In this document: positions 35,143-46,788 of the stretch, one piece after another | How the letters are laid out: every line of letters begins with the position of its first letter | Position numbering within the stretch: position 1 is the stretch's first letter | NCBI GenBank assembly: GCA_024449915.1 | Contig: JAMZAV010005035.1 | Location: forward strand, 1-64,000 | Length of the DNA stretch: 64,000 nt | Source of the DNA: Sweltsa coloradensis | Lineage: Eukaryota > Arthropoda > Insecta > Plecoptera > Chloroperlidae | Direction: 5' to 3' | Program-made: the position numbers and the translations under genes | The notes under the pieces: generated by a model | Database searches by the model: none | What the model was told of the DNA's origin: nothing | The model's input: the letters and a program-made list of their open reading frames with translations, nothing else

Positions 35143-36946
35143 TAACGACGTTAAGGTTTTGTAAGGGGGAAATATTTTGCGAAAAGGATGGTAAGGCCTC
35201 AACAAACATGGCTGACCGACAAGGACCTAGTGAAATGTGCGAGTGTTTGAGTACAATTTTGTGAGCAATTCAATCAAACTAAAAGTGATCAAATAAATCC
35301 AAAAGGTACTTTCCGCGCCAAATAAATACATTATTATATTCAAATTTTCAAAACGATAATAAATTTAATGTAACCAAAAAAAATAACATAGCGTACCATG
35401 AAGTGACAGTGACATGTGGCAGTGTTTTTGTAGGGGTAGGATTGCCTGTGTTATTCAATCAAACTAAAAGTGATTAAATAAGTCCAGAAACTACTTTCCG
35501 CCGCCAAAAACCATGTAAAACACATAATAATTTTTCAATTAGAAAAAGGAAAATCTAAATTTAATGTAAATAATTTTCCCGTCAAACTAAGATTATACCC
35601 CCCGAAATGCTAGGCGTTTACAATAACGATGCCAATTTTCATTGCGCATGCGTATTTTGAACAATTTTGAAGCACCGCTATTTTGTTTTGAACTGGCAGT
35701 GGAATGAAGTAAGCAAGAGTGGCGAGTTTCCTTGTTCGTGATTGGCTCGTCGTAAGAAACCTGTTGTAAGAATTGGCTTTGGGCAATTCGTTTGCAATTG
35801 TACAATGGGGGGTTTTGTGTGAGGCTCCCCAACTAATATGGGTCCGGGGCGTTTTTTTTTTTTTATTCTCAGTGTGTGATCAGAGTATTTTTACTTGTTT
35901 TAGGCACGTTTTATGGGTACCAGTAACAATCGTTTATGGTGACAGGTGATTAATTGTAATTATTGCAAAGTTTTTGGTTGACCGTTTGATCAAATGAACA
36001 CTGCTTTAAAGATTAACAGTATTTACACTGAAATTCATCTTTGTTACATTAATTTGTTCACAATCCCAAATAGGCCCTAAATACAACACTAAGATAGCCC
36101 ACTCGCTCGCCAGCATTGCCACTGAACGCATTGAATGAGTGGGTGCGCGAACACATCGCGGGATCGGGAACTGGCTACAGCAATAAACTGCAGACAGTGC
36201 AGACCCGAGCAGCAGTATTTCCCCTACAAACCCTCCTGGCATTACGACCCAGCTCACCTGCTCCAACCCTGCTTAGACTAGCTACCGTGAGGACTGCTAA
36301 ACCTACAGACCACAGTATCACCAGCAACAGAGTTCCTGATGTGGGCGGCGTTCAAAAACGTGCACATTCAATTATGATAGGCCTAGTAGGCCTACTCATA
36401 GTAGTAGATAGTACTCCTATCTTCTCTTAATGGGGAGGGGGAAAGCCAAAAGGATATATATATATATACATTAGTGACCAGGATAAGATGGAAGCTTAAA
36501 ACCTTATTACAGGGGGGGGGGGGGTATTTCAGAAGAATAGGGATACAGGAGAGCAGTGGCAAGGGGAAAGGGGTGACACCCCACTCACAATTTCTGATAG
36601 GGATATAAAGAGTGTGTTGGGCAAGATTGTTGTAGGAAAGGCCCCCAGGGCTCTCATGACTTGGGATGCAGATTTTTTTAAATTGGGGGTAATGCCGCAG
36701 TTAAGTACCTGGGGGGATGTATGTAGGAAGTCTTTAAGTAAGGTCCACATATTTAGACCACGTCCGCGCAGAATGGTAACGTGTTCATTCATTGCTTTAC
36801 CAGGCGTACATTTGAAAACCATTTCTCACAGCAGCCTCAGGCGTCAAGGCCAATCAAGTGCTTGATAAACAGCTGGCAAGGAAGGATAGGTATGTAGTAG
36901 ACTGCACTACTGTACAATCTTACACCTGTGTCTCAGTTGTCTTGTG
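35143..36946. other. Region between the two divergent genes, candidate bidirectional promoter
   Basis: No coding exon was recognised. Around 35640-35790 there is an NRF1-like palindrome (TGCGCATGCGT), and ATTGGCTC and ATTGGCTT (inverted CCAAT boxes) near 35740 and 35772, in a locally CpG-richer stretch. A short (TA)n run is near 36460 and a G run near 36512. These are the best promoter-like signals between the Rab gene and SQOR, but this is inference. Confidence 0.3.
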
Positions 36947-37600
36947 TGGCTCGTTGTCTTGTGGTTAGCGTCTCTGCTTCCAATGCAGAAGGTCCAGGGT
37001 TCGATTCCCGCTATAGGCAGAAGTTTTTAAACTTCTGATTTAGACTGAGTCCATCAGTTCTTGGGTCAGGAATTTGTAAACGGTGACTTTGGAGCCGTCC
37101 TAGCAAGAGGCACATAATTAGTAAATTCAAAGTTGCGAATCGGCCTTGTTGATTCTGGCGTTGATCCGCGGATGTTCGTACAGTCCACACTCCATACCAC
37201 TAATTGCTATATCTCCTATTTAAAAATATTGATCTTTGGTTGGTTGAGTGGACATCAGTTCTTGGGTCAGGAATTTGTAAACGGTGACTTTGGAGCCGTC
37301 CTAGCAAGAGGCACATAATAGTAAATTCAAAGTTGCGAATCGACCTTGTTGATTCTGGCGTTGATCCGCGGGTGTTCGTACTGTCCACACTCCATACCAC
37401 TGATTGCTATATTTCCTATTTAAAAATATTGAGCTTTGGTTGGCTATCAGTTATCGCTCACTCGTCAATTGCGTCGGGGCCTACAGGGTTGGCTTGGTTG
37501 CTTTGGTTTATTGTCCCCCACTGAAAATCAGTTATATGGACTGTGTTGGTAGACTCTAAATACGAATTTATTTATTTATTTGCTGCACCCCTGAACACTA
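36947..37600 (+). repeat. tRNA-derived SINE with an internal 201 bp tandem duplication
   Basis: The head (36947-37020) has GTGGTTAGCGTCTCTGC, an anticodon-position CCA and a B box GGTTCGATTCCCG. The body CATCAGTTCTTGGGTCAGG onward is present twice (37052-37252 and 37253-about 37446). The tail contains TTGGCTTGGTTGCTTTGG and CACTGAAAATCAGTTATATG and ends in ATTTATTTATTTATT. The same tail occurs alone at 55757-55872, and the head and start of the body at 27500-27655. Confidence 0.7.
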
Positions 37601-37814
37601 GGCCATGGATTAAATTAGGCAGGCTAACAAATTAGGCCTAATTTAAAATTTCCACTTTATTTATTTAGGCCCTACCACTGCAAGCAATTTTTAAATGTAA
37701 GGCCTACCATATTTTTTTAAGGGTGGCTAGGGCTGATTCCAGCTGACCAGACCTTCTAGTTTGGGTGAATAGAGGTTTAAAAGTGAAAGCCCTAACGAAC
37801 AACGTTTCTTTCAG

Positions 37815-37920
37815 ATGCCGCGTATTGGTTGTTGGGGGAGGCTCTGGTGGCTGCACCATGGCTGCCAAGTTTGCAAGAAGCTTGGGGAAAAATCAAGTCA
37901 TTGTCCTTGAACCAGCTTCA
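37815..37920 (+). CDS. SQOR: Sulfide:quinone oxidoreductase, first recognised exon (FAD-binding)
   Basis: The exon follows the acceptor TTTCAG and ends before the donor GTAAGT at 37921. It encodes RVLVVGGGSGGCTMAAKFAR and IVLEPAS; GGGSGG is the dinucleotide-binding Gly motif for FAD. The enzyme sits in the mitochondrial inner membrane, oxidises sulfide and passes electrons to ubiquinone. The exon begins in phase 2, so at least one upstream exon with the mitochondrial targeting sequence is missing. I could not find it. In animal SQOR this motif lies near the start of the mature protein. Confidence 0.92.
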
Positions 37921-38480
37921 GTAAGTCGCAGTCAGTTTGCCAGTCTGTATGAGTAGGTAGGCCTGGGATACCATACCAATTCAGTAGGACAGGCCTGCCC
38001 AATTAATTTAATTTTTCTCCAAAGACCATGATAATTTGTAACATTCTGTTACAATATTGACGGCTTCTACAACGCGGCTACCTACCTCCGTTGGTAATTA
38101 CACAAATAACATAATTTATAGTTGAAAGTTTAGAATGCTCCAACTGAAAATTAATTCAGAAACATTAATTAGCCTACCTAGTACACATATTAACAAGTTG
38201 AGACCATTTTGGCCCTTTTTCACTCAAAACTGTAATCCGTATAATTACCTAATTAAATAGACTGGTAGACTGATTTTGCTGAAATTTTATACTTACATAG
38301 GCTAGGCTACCTAACATAGCCTATGGGACGAGTTTTTATTTTATTTTATTTTATTTTATTTTATTATTTATTTTTTTACTCGGTGGACATAATACATAGT
38401 ATTTGTATGGATATCATCAGTTGCTTAAAAGTAGATAGGCCTAGAACTAAATTGTAAATATATAGTAAGCATCCAGGTAA
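37921..38480 (+). other. SQOR intron with a (TTTTA)n microsatellite
   Basis: No exon is seen. A TTTTA pentamer repeat lies at about 38337-38370. Confidence 0.6.
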
Positions 38481-38880
38481 CCGGCCCATAAGAGCGCCGC
38501 AATAAGGTTGAAACCAAAAAGAGCGCGGTAATAAGAGCAACAGACAGGCCAATAAGAGCGACTACAAAAAGAGTGACTCAAAAAGAGCAAAAGGACAATA
38601 AGATCGGCAGGTAAAAAAAAGCGACGTGCCAAAAAGAACAAAAAACTATTAAGAGCAAATTTTGAAAATTGACAATAATAGGTAATAGGCCTAGATAATA
38701 TTTAAAGACTATTCCGTTAAAAAAGTCGCTCTCGTTTTCCTTTTGGGCATTTTCCATCATTTTGGCCTGTCGCTCTTATGGACCTGTCGCTCTTATTGAA
38801 ACCCGTCGACCTTATTGGTACCGTATGTCGCTCTTATGTGTGGCGTCATTATTGCCGCGCTCTTTTGACCGTGAGCCCGG
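38481..38880. mobile_element. Fold-back element built from AATAAGAGCGAC repeats
   Basis: The left half carries about ten variants of AATAAGAGCGAC (for example GCCAATAAGAGCGAC). The right half carries about six in the opposite orientation (GTCGCTCTTATTG and similar). The outer tips CCGGCCC / GAGCCCGG are loosely inverted. The length is close to 400 bp. No target duplication or known family was recognised. It lies in the first recognised SQOR intron. Confidence 0.55.
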
Positions 38881-39021
38881 CATACCGGTACAGTTAAATA
38901 AATAGATAGACAATACTAGTACCGGTATGTACATTATAAAAACAAACTAAACAAACAAGTGCTCACAAACTAAAGGTGCATACAAATTTTGCATTAAAGT
39001 TTTAAAGGCAAGTTCCATGTA

Positions 39022-40257
39022 ATCCTGTCAAATAAGATCTTAGGCCTATATTGACGTTTGGAGGAAATAATTGCGATGTCGCTGAATTTTTGCAGAGACC
39101 TTCCTTATATAATACTTATCAACATAGGCCTACTAAAACTCCCCTACAATCGGACTTGAGCTTCGGCCGCCATATTGGAAAATGGGGGCCAAAAAGTGTT
39201 TGTTATCGAATATCTCCAAATTGGTTGGAGATAGACAAAATGTCGTAATGGCAAAAAGATTCCCCATTTAACCACATGAACACACGTGACGCATACAGGT
39301 GCGTCATGAGGACGCGCGTCCTCCCATACACATGACGCTCACGTAGTGCGTCATGCACGTTCAAGTCTCCCTCCAGCTTCACGTTCATATTCCCACTATA
39401 AGCTTGACTGAAGTAGTTCAAGTAGGTTGCCGCCGTTAAATAGCAGCACTAACTAGAGTTGTGTTCTCGTTTCCCAGAAGGTCAATACAGTAATCTATTC
39501 GATAGCTGGAAGTGTCAACATGTGTTTCCAAGATGGCTACGCGTTGAGGTAAAAATTACGAAACGAATGATGTTTCTTTCAATAATCTTTTATTAGACCG
39601 CGGAAAAAATGGAGTGTATCTAGTGGTTCAGAACATGATTATTTATCAAGTGATAGTGAGGAATCGGTGCAGGACAGTGGTGATATGTCGGGAAGTGGGA
39701 GTGAAAGTGGTGGTGGGGGTGTGACAAATGATGGACAAGACAGGCCTAGGCCTGGACCTAGCCAAAACAAGCGGGAAAGTAGGAAAGTAGGCTCCACATC
39801 GAGTTCTGCTATGAAAAATATTTCAAAAGCAAGTGAAATTGGTGAGAACAACAAAATCACAACTTTAATTTTAAAAGGGCGGGGGGAAACGGTTTTTGGA
39901 GATTTTGGGGATTTTTTGGTGTATATGGGGCCACGAAATGTCTTAAAATGGGTGTGTTCAAGGGGTTAATTCCCTACAAAAAAAGTGTCTTCTATAGTTT
40001 TGGTAGGGGCAAAGGTTACATCACAAAATCGTGGTTTATACGTTGCTTATTGAAGTGTCAGCTAATTTCCTAATTTTCACGCCCAGCATCAAACAAACAC
40101 TTTTTGGCCGCCATTTTCCAATATGGCGGTCGAAGCTCAAGTCCGATTGTAGGGGAGTTTTAGTATGCTGATTAGTATTTTATAAGGAAGGTCTCTGCAA
40201 AAATTCAGCGACATTGCAATTAGGTATTTTCTCCAAAAATTCTTATTTGACAGGATT
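39022..40257. mobile_element. TA-flanked DNA transposon with about 180 bp inverted repeats
   Basis: The ends ATCCTGTCAAATAAGA and their complement are flanked by TA (39020-39021 and 40258-40259). Long imperfect inverted repeats (about 39022-39210 and 40080-40257) include GTCGCTGAATTTTTGCAGAG and AACTCCCCTACAATCGGACT. The middle holds a Ser/Glu-rich reading frame (about 39600-39969) with SSDSEESVQDSGDMSGSGSE. That composition is common in the acidic N-terminus of transposase-like proteins but is not diagnostic. The copy is probably internally deleted. Confidence 0.6.
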
Positions 40258-40904
40258 AATGGCCAATCTATTGAGAGTTCAATATCAATGCCTAGTCTTA
40301 TATGTAGGCAACAATGCTTGCACCAATGGCCAAATTCGGTCAGAGAGGGGCAAGTGGGGGCACAATTTTGTAAACTGACAATAAAACTGACTAACAACTT
40401 TATAAATTATTTACAAAACAACATTAAAACCTACTAAAATACCACCATTTGTAATGTCAAAAATAAACAAAAAACTGGGGCTATCGATATTGCCCCAGAC
40501 CTGCACTAACTGCACGATTATCCGGTTAGTAAAAAATAAAAATACTTATTTGGTGTAGGCCTAGGCCCTAATTCAAAGGGATGTATCAATACCACATTGA
40601 TCAATTATAGGGTCTATCGAATTTTACAATTGTCATTTGTCTTTGAATAAAATGGGAATTCATAATTTTAGTTTCAAATGTTAGACTAAGTATAAGTATA
40701 TAAGGTATATGGTGGTGGCCAATCCTACCAAGGTCTACTGAATCTCTACAAGCTAGGTTTGCCAAAAGTCTGCCATTGGAGATTCAATTGACCTTGCAAT
40801 TTTAGTTTGTATTGTCATTCTGTAAATTTGCCTTTAACGTTTAAATTGATGGAGTTTTAATTTTTCCCAACATTCAAATTCAAAGTGTACGTAAACTATT
40901 ATGG
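40258..40904 (+). other. SQOR intron, nothing recognised
   Basis: AT-rich intronic DNA without an exon or repeat that I can support. Confidence 0.4.
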
Positions 40905-41480
40905 AAAGAAGATATTATTGTTCCTCCCAATAATATCATATGCATCAGTAACATGGACAATAGGAGGAAAGGAAGACAGCAGATTACAAGCAGCAGCTAG
41001 ATGAAATTTTTAAGAAGTTCTGTAGCCTTAACAAAAATAGACAAGGTACAGAGCAAAACAATAAGAAACAAACTAGGAGTGGAAAGTTTACGAAATAAAA
41101 TAGGAAGAGAAAGACTTCGATGGTATGGGCATGTACGAAGAATGAAACAAGATAGAATACCAAGAAGAGAATTTGAACGCACATGGGGGGGAGTATGAAA
41201 GGTTGGACGCCAAAGAGATAGATGGAGGAACCAAATAAAATGGAACGTTGAAGAAAGAGGGAAATCATGGGAAAGAATTAATGAAGAAAGACTCTGGAAG
41301 GATAGAAAGAAATAGAAAGAACTGGTAGAAATGCCTGTCATGTAGAAGACATCGAAGTAGATGAGGAGGTGTTGAGCCTGGCTAGCAAACACTGAAAGTC
41401 CACAGCCCAAGAAACTGGTGATACGTCACCCCCCGACCTGACTTATGTTGGAACCGGGTGTTTGATTATTACCTATTATT
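40905..41480 (+). mobile_element. RTE-like non-LTR retrotransposon, 3' fragment
   Basis: It encodes broken pieces: MKFLRSSVALTKIDKVQS, GRERLRWYGHVRRMKQDRIP, and a WRNQIKWNVEERGKSW-like end in other frames. It closes with GTTGGAACCGGGTGTTTGAT and a TTATTATT tail. It is related to 9948-10537 and 27765-28795. It is a 5'-truncated relic in a SQOR intron, just upstream of the exon at 41664. Confidence 0.7.
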
Positions 41481-41663
41481 ATTCAAATCAACTGTAAATT
41501 TAGAAACTGGTAAATTTGCCTAGATCTCAGTTGTACGTGTACCAACCAAAAGAGACATGCCCGCACGGTTCTTCTCAGTGATGTCAAAAACCACCTCCCT
41601 TATTCCAGTTGTCCGTCATATGCTTTTTTCTACTATATTACCAACCTGTCTTGTGATTGGCAG

Positions 41664-41888
41664 GTTCACTACTATCAGCCGCTCTTCACGCTGGTCGGTG
41701 GGGGAATCAAGAAGTTGTCTGACTCTGTCAAACCGATGGAGAAGGTTCTACCAACCAACGCACAATGGCTGAAGGACAGAGCATCTTCTTTCGACCCAAA
41801 GAACAACCGAGTCGTAACCGAGAAAGGTGACGAGATTACGTACGACTACATGGTAGTAGCAGTCGGAATACAGCTCAACTACGACAAG
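41664..41888 (+). CDS. SQOR: Sulfide:quinone oxidoreductase, second recognised exon
   Basis: A 225 nt exon, phase 0 at both ends, between the acceptor TTGGCAG and the donor GTAAAC. It encodes HYYQPLFTLVGGGIKKL and continues through NAQWLKDRASSFDP to DYMVVAVGIQLNYDK. HYYQPLFTLVG and the VGIQL-type segment are hallmarks of eukaryotic SQOR: the first packs against FAD and the second closes the first Rossmann half. It joins directly to the EPAS end of the previous exon. Confidence 0.93.
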
Positions 41889-43095
41889 GTAAACTTAACT
41901 CACATAGGCCTACAGGGCTCAAAAAAATTATTAAATAAATGGCACATGTCCAGACAGAAAACTTACCTGACAATTTTTTTTAACAATGTTATAAAATAGG
42001 TTATCACTTTCAGGACATATTAATAAAAACATTCCCTTCATAGGTATTTTCCCCTGCAAAACAATCTGAATTTAGCACTGTTTTTTTTTTTTTAAAACAG
42101 TAGCCCCTATAAAACTTTTGAAAAAAATGACCCTATCAATCGTTTTCACCCCCTATTACGTAAAAAAAATCATTTAAAAAGTGTACTTCCTCCCCATAAT
42201 ACTTTTTTCTTCCATGCGCACCTTGCAGTGTACTTTGATTTTCCCTATTAAGATAATTTTTACCACCCCCGGCCCTCGCGCGTTTGTTTCACCACGTCCA
42301 CCTCCCCTCACAGCGAGTCTAAAAGTGTGCGAGAGAGATAAATGGGGCAGAGCGCTCGGGTATGCATTGGATATAATACTACCCATTGAAAAACCCATTT
42401 TTTTGCCCCGCCGCGTGTAAAACTTTTACCTAGGGGAAACCCCCATAGGTGCCAAGAGTTGAATTTTTTTTTAAAAAAGTGCAAGTGCGCAAAACACACC
42501 TCGTGCCAGCGCTGGGTCTGCCTGGATGAACCACCCCCCCAAAACACGCTCAATGAACTCAAAAATACTGCCTTTCCCAAAAAAACCAAACTACTTTTAT
42601 TTCTGTGTTTATTTTTTTTTTTTCTGCGTGCAAAAGGGTATCCCGTTTTTAAAAAAAATCGTCACTTTTGTAAATCTTATTTGGGTTTTGAAGTCTCAAA
42701 TATACATATAAATACTTTTTGCAGTACTTTTTAAAAATTTTAATCAAAACTAATTTTATTTCAAACAAAAAGGTTTATTTGATTTTTGACATAACGTTTA
42801 TCCCTATAGAAGAAAGATGTGGAACCGATTTGGGACTCTTATTTTTTTCTTAAAACTTTAAAATTCGGCTTCAGAGATAGTTCCCTTTCCGGGCTTGTCA
42901 AATATTTAGTGTCGCAAGGACAAGCCGAGGGGGCCAATTCTACGTCACCCATTAGGGCTGCGCGCTTACCCATTATTATTAAATTTTTATTATTATTATT
43001 TTATTATTTATTATTTTTTTTATTTCCCCGTTTCCACACCCCGGTACAAACCGGTACAGTAAATGCAAGTATTGCGGACTATGCAAAAATACATG
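41889..43095 (+). other. SQOR intron, homopolymer-rich
   Basis: No exon is seen. 42060-42720 is rich in A, T and C runs. A stretch around 42320-42350 (GTGCGAGAGAGATAAATGG) resembles the inner part of the hAT-type MITE at 7817-8513 in reverse. A TAT/TTA microsatellite-like tract runs from 42973 to 43025. Confidence 0.35.
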
Positions 43096-43229
43096 TGCCT
43101 ATAATAATAACAAAACATCATATTTTTAAACTTATCTAAAATCTATAAAATATTCAACATAACATTCAAATCAAAAAAATAAACTTAATCTTTACAAAAT
43201 ATACAACATAAAATGGTTTTATAAAACAT

Positions 43230-43560
43230 TGTCATTGAGGAATTTTCGGACTATATGGCATATAACAAATTATAACCGCTTTCTGCATTTTGATGAATAA
43301 ATTCTTGTTAATGTCCAGTTGGTGTAAACTATTGTGTAGGTTGTGTGGTATAACTGCCGTGGCTGACACAATAATTGGTATTCTAGTGACTTGATCTTGT
43401 TTCCACATTTTTCTTTATTTTTTTTGTCCTAAGTCAAAGTAGCGGCTAACTTTTCTGTCCCACGTTGTTTCAATATTTTGACTTAGTGGAATTGCTACAT
43501 CAATAATAAATGTTTGCCTTTTTGATTTATCCGTTAAAATGAATCAGGCCCATTATGTTG
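43230..43560 (-). pseudogene. Restriction-like endonuclease domain remnant
   Basis: After the knuckle the frame reads HNGPDSF, a stop, then KSKRQTFIIDVAIPLSQNIE and WDRKVSRYFDLGQ. P-D followed by a D in IIDVAIP matches the PD-x(12-14)-D catalytic pattern of R2/R4-type endonucleases, which nick the target. A premature stop lies between the two Asp residues. Confidence 0.65.
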
Positions 43561-44032
43561 TATCGTCTTATCTGTAATAACAGCCAGATCATAATAAAGT
43601 TTCCAATCACAATTTTCTAATACTTTTTCAGGTTGGTACTTGTAGTATGGTACCGGTACGATGTTCTCCAGTAACGAACACTTTTGGCCAGATGTTGATG
43701 AATTTATGTTGGCAACTTGATTATGTCTGTGCAAATAGTCTGACTGGGCTAGAAGTTTACATCCCGATATTACATGATCTATGGTCTCATTGGTCAAGTG
43801 GCACTTTCTACATTTATCATCCAGAATTGTCTTGTCTTTAATGATGTGCTTCTTGTAATTTCGTGTAGCAATTACTTGATCCTGTATGGCCATGAAAAAT
43901 CCCTCTGTTTCTCCAGAATAAATCGCCTACTTGTAACCATTTATTAGATGCATCAGTGTCTACATAATCACGATGCAATTCTGTGTGATGTCTTCCATGT
44001 AGTATCTTAAGTTTCCACATTTCTTCTTTCAT
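43534..44032 (-). pseudogene. R4/Dong-like C-terminal region with CCHC knuckle
   Basis: The frame 43534-43893 has CRKCHLTNETIDHVISGCK, a C-x2-C-x8-H-x4-C knuckle found just before the endonuclease in R2/R4-type proteins. Upstream, 43838-44032 has MWKLKILHGRHHTELHRDYV in another frame. Homology across the frame break shows one damaged protein. Confidence 0.7.
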
Positions 44033-44039
44033 ATCATCA

Positions 44040-45530
44040 CTTAGTTATGAGATTGTCTGCAAAATTGTCATCATTATGCAGATCTAATGGTGTGAGGTTG
44101 ACATCCACTTGCCCTACAGCTGTATGTAATCGCGAAGTACTTTTACTATAGAAGTATTCCCTTAACAAATTGATTTGCTTAATACGTGCGTTATTTAAAT
44201 CAGTTATCCCTCTTCCACCACGTAACCAAGACAATGTCGTCCGTTCGACCGCCGCTCTGGGGTGATGAAGTCGGTATTCTGTTAGAAGAGTTCTTATTTT
44301 TCGATTAATTGCTTGCATCTCAGTTTGTGTCCAGGTTAAAATACCGAAAGAATACATTAAAACTGGTACTGCATAAGTATTAATTGCTTCACTTTATTGT
44401 TCCCGTGAAATTTGTGTCAGTTATTTCTTTCACTCTCTTCACAAAAGTATCTTTAAGCTTGTTCTTCGCTTCCGCTTGATGAATCTGTTCAGCTTGAATG
44501 AACCCTAGGTATTTATTTATACACCTCACCTTCTTCCATTCCTTCAATAACAATTTCACCCGATAGTTGAACACCATGTGAAGCTTGAACTTTTCCCTTA
44601 TTGACACATAATATTTTACACTTTTCTAATCCAAATTCCATTTGAATATCTTGGCTAAACGAATGTGTGATTTGTAATAGATGATTGAGTTGTGCATCTG
44701 TAATCGCATATAGTTTGATATCATCCATGTACATTAAATGAGACAGTACAAATAGTGTATTACCACTTTCTTTGATTTTGAATCCGTATTTTGATTTATT
44801 TAGCAAGTTTGATAATGGATTTAAAAGCCATGCAGAAAACCAGAGTGGGCTTAATGAGGTCACCTTGAAATATTCCACAGTGCAATTTTTAGTTCACCAG
44901 TTGACAAAGTTTTCTCTGGCATTTTATATTTAAAGTTGTTCTCCATGTGTTCATAGCGTTCTTCAAAAACTGTATTAATATTGGATCTATTTTATATATT
45001 TCCAATGCATGTAAAAGCCATGAATGAGGCACAGAGTCATACGCCTTTTTGTAATCAATATATGCAGTATAAATATTCCTTTTGGACACATGTGTTTGTC
45101 TCATAACCAAAGAATCTATAACCAACTGTTCCTTACAACCTTGGGAATACTTTTTACAGCCCTTTTGTTCCTCTGATAATATATGTTCTTCTTCACAATG
45201 CTGGTAAATTTTGTTTGCAATACAAGATGTAAGTAATTTGTACACAGTTGGTAGGCATGTTATTGGTCTGTAGTGAGCTGGATTTTGTGTATCTGCATTC
45301 TTTGGTTTAAGTAATGTCTTTCCTTTTGTAAAATATAAAGGAATGGCTTCATCTCCTTTCACTAATGCTGTAAAATATTTTGCTAGATCTTCATGCAAAC
45401 AGGTGAATCTTTTATACCAAAAGTTATAGATGTTATCAACTCCGGGAGTTTTCCAGTTATGTGCTCAATGTAATACTAGATTCAGTTCTTCGAGAGAAAT
45501 GCTATTGAAGGACATTTCATTAACTTGCTC
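44040..45530 (-). pseudogene. R4/Dong-like reverse transcriptase remnant
   Basis: From the N-terminal side: WKTPGVDNIYNFWYK, LYFTKGKTLLKPKN, HYRPITCLPTVYKLLTSCI, IYTAYIDYKKAYDSVPHSWL (motif A, Asp present), then after a frame break LFVLSHLMYMDDIKLYA. YMDD is the catalytic motif. Further on comes the thumb region with YSFGILTWTQTEMQAINRK. Several frame breaks (near 44390, 44885 and 45400) prevent a full protein. Confidence 0.8.
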
Positions 45531-45595
45531 CATATCTTGGGTTTCTTCGACAATCCATGCTGCATTTCTGTTTGTGCTCCACAGGTCTACTCCAG

Positions 45596-45596
<1 letters not shown>

Positions 45597-45648
<52 letters not shown>
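45597..45648 (+). repeat. (ATT)n microsatellite
   Basis: About 17 perfect ATT units directly at the 5' end of the R4/Dong-like element, probably its insertion target. Confidence 0.95.
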
Positions 45649-45650
<2 letters not shown>

Positions 45651-45939
45651 TAAATCGTGTGTCGTTACTTACTGTTACTTACTAGGTAGTGATTCTACTT
45701 TTCTGCATAATTCATGAAAAAAAAATTAGATTATTTACATTCCGGGAAATCCTAGGATTGTGATGTCCTTTAATTTTAATTTTAAGTTTAAGTTTATTTG
45801 AAACTTGCAGTTTAATTGCTTATGATTAGACTGTAGTGTTTTAAGGCAACATCTTTGGCTGCAGAGATTAAAGAAATATGTATGATTATATTTAATCTCA
45901 ACTTAATTGTTATTGATGTTTTGTTTATCATGTTAATAG

Positions 45940-46621
<682 letters not shown>

Positions 46622-46629
46622 ATAATAGC

Positions 46630-46753
46630 TAGAGATGTGCAAAAATGGTTTTTTAAAGTTTGAAAATTCGCGCCTTAAAAATAAAAATTCACGATTTGTC
46701 GCGATTTACCAAAAAAAACACAATTTTCTCATGCACAACTTTAAAAAAAAAAA

Positions 46754-46788
<35 letters not shown>

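Larger units (their letters stand above)
43100..45594 (-). mobile_element. R4/Dong-like non-LTR retrotransposon with restriction-like endonuclease
   Basis: The minus-strand element runs between TAA-type microsatellites: ATT repeats at 45597-45648 upstream, and short TAATAATAA at about 43096 plus the tract at 42973-43025 downstream. One protein is recognisable, although broken. It has a reverse transcriptase (44389-45530), a C-terminal CCHC knuckle, and a restriction-like endonuclease. No APE domain is present. Domain order and target type fit the R4 clade (Dong elements insert in TAA repeats). The 3' end is uncertain by about 100 bp. Confidence 0.75.

Noticed and set aside
36116..36430. 104-codon frame between the two genes as a candidate SQOR first exon
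   Set aside because: No targeting-peptide character, no donor site in the required phase at its end and no family similarity.
36962..37020. tRNA-Trp-like gene with anticodon position CCA
   Set aside because: The sequence continues into a body shared with 27500-27655, and the acceptor stem does not pair well. It is better explained as a tRNA-derived SINE head.
45430..45717. Tyr-rich frame of 95 codons
   Set aside because: The Tyr run is simply the ATT microsatellite read in one frame.
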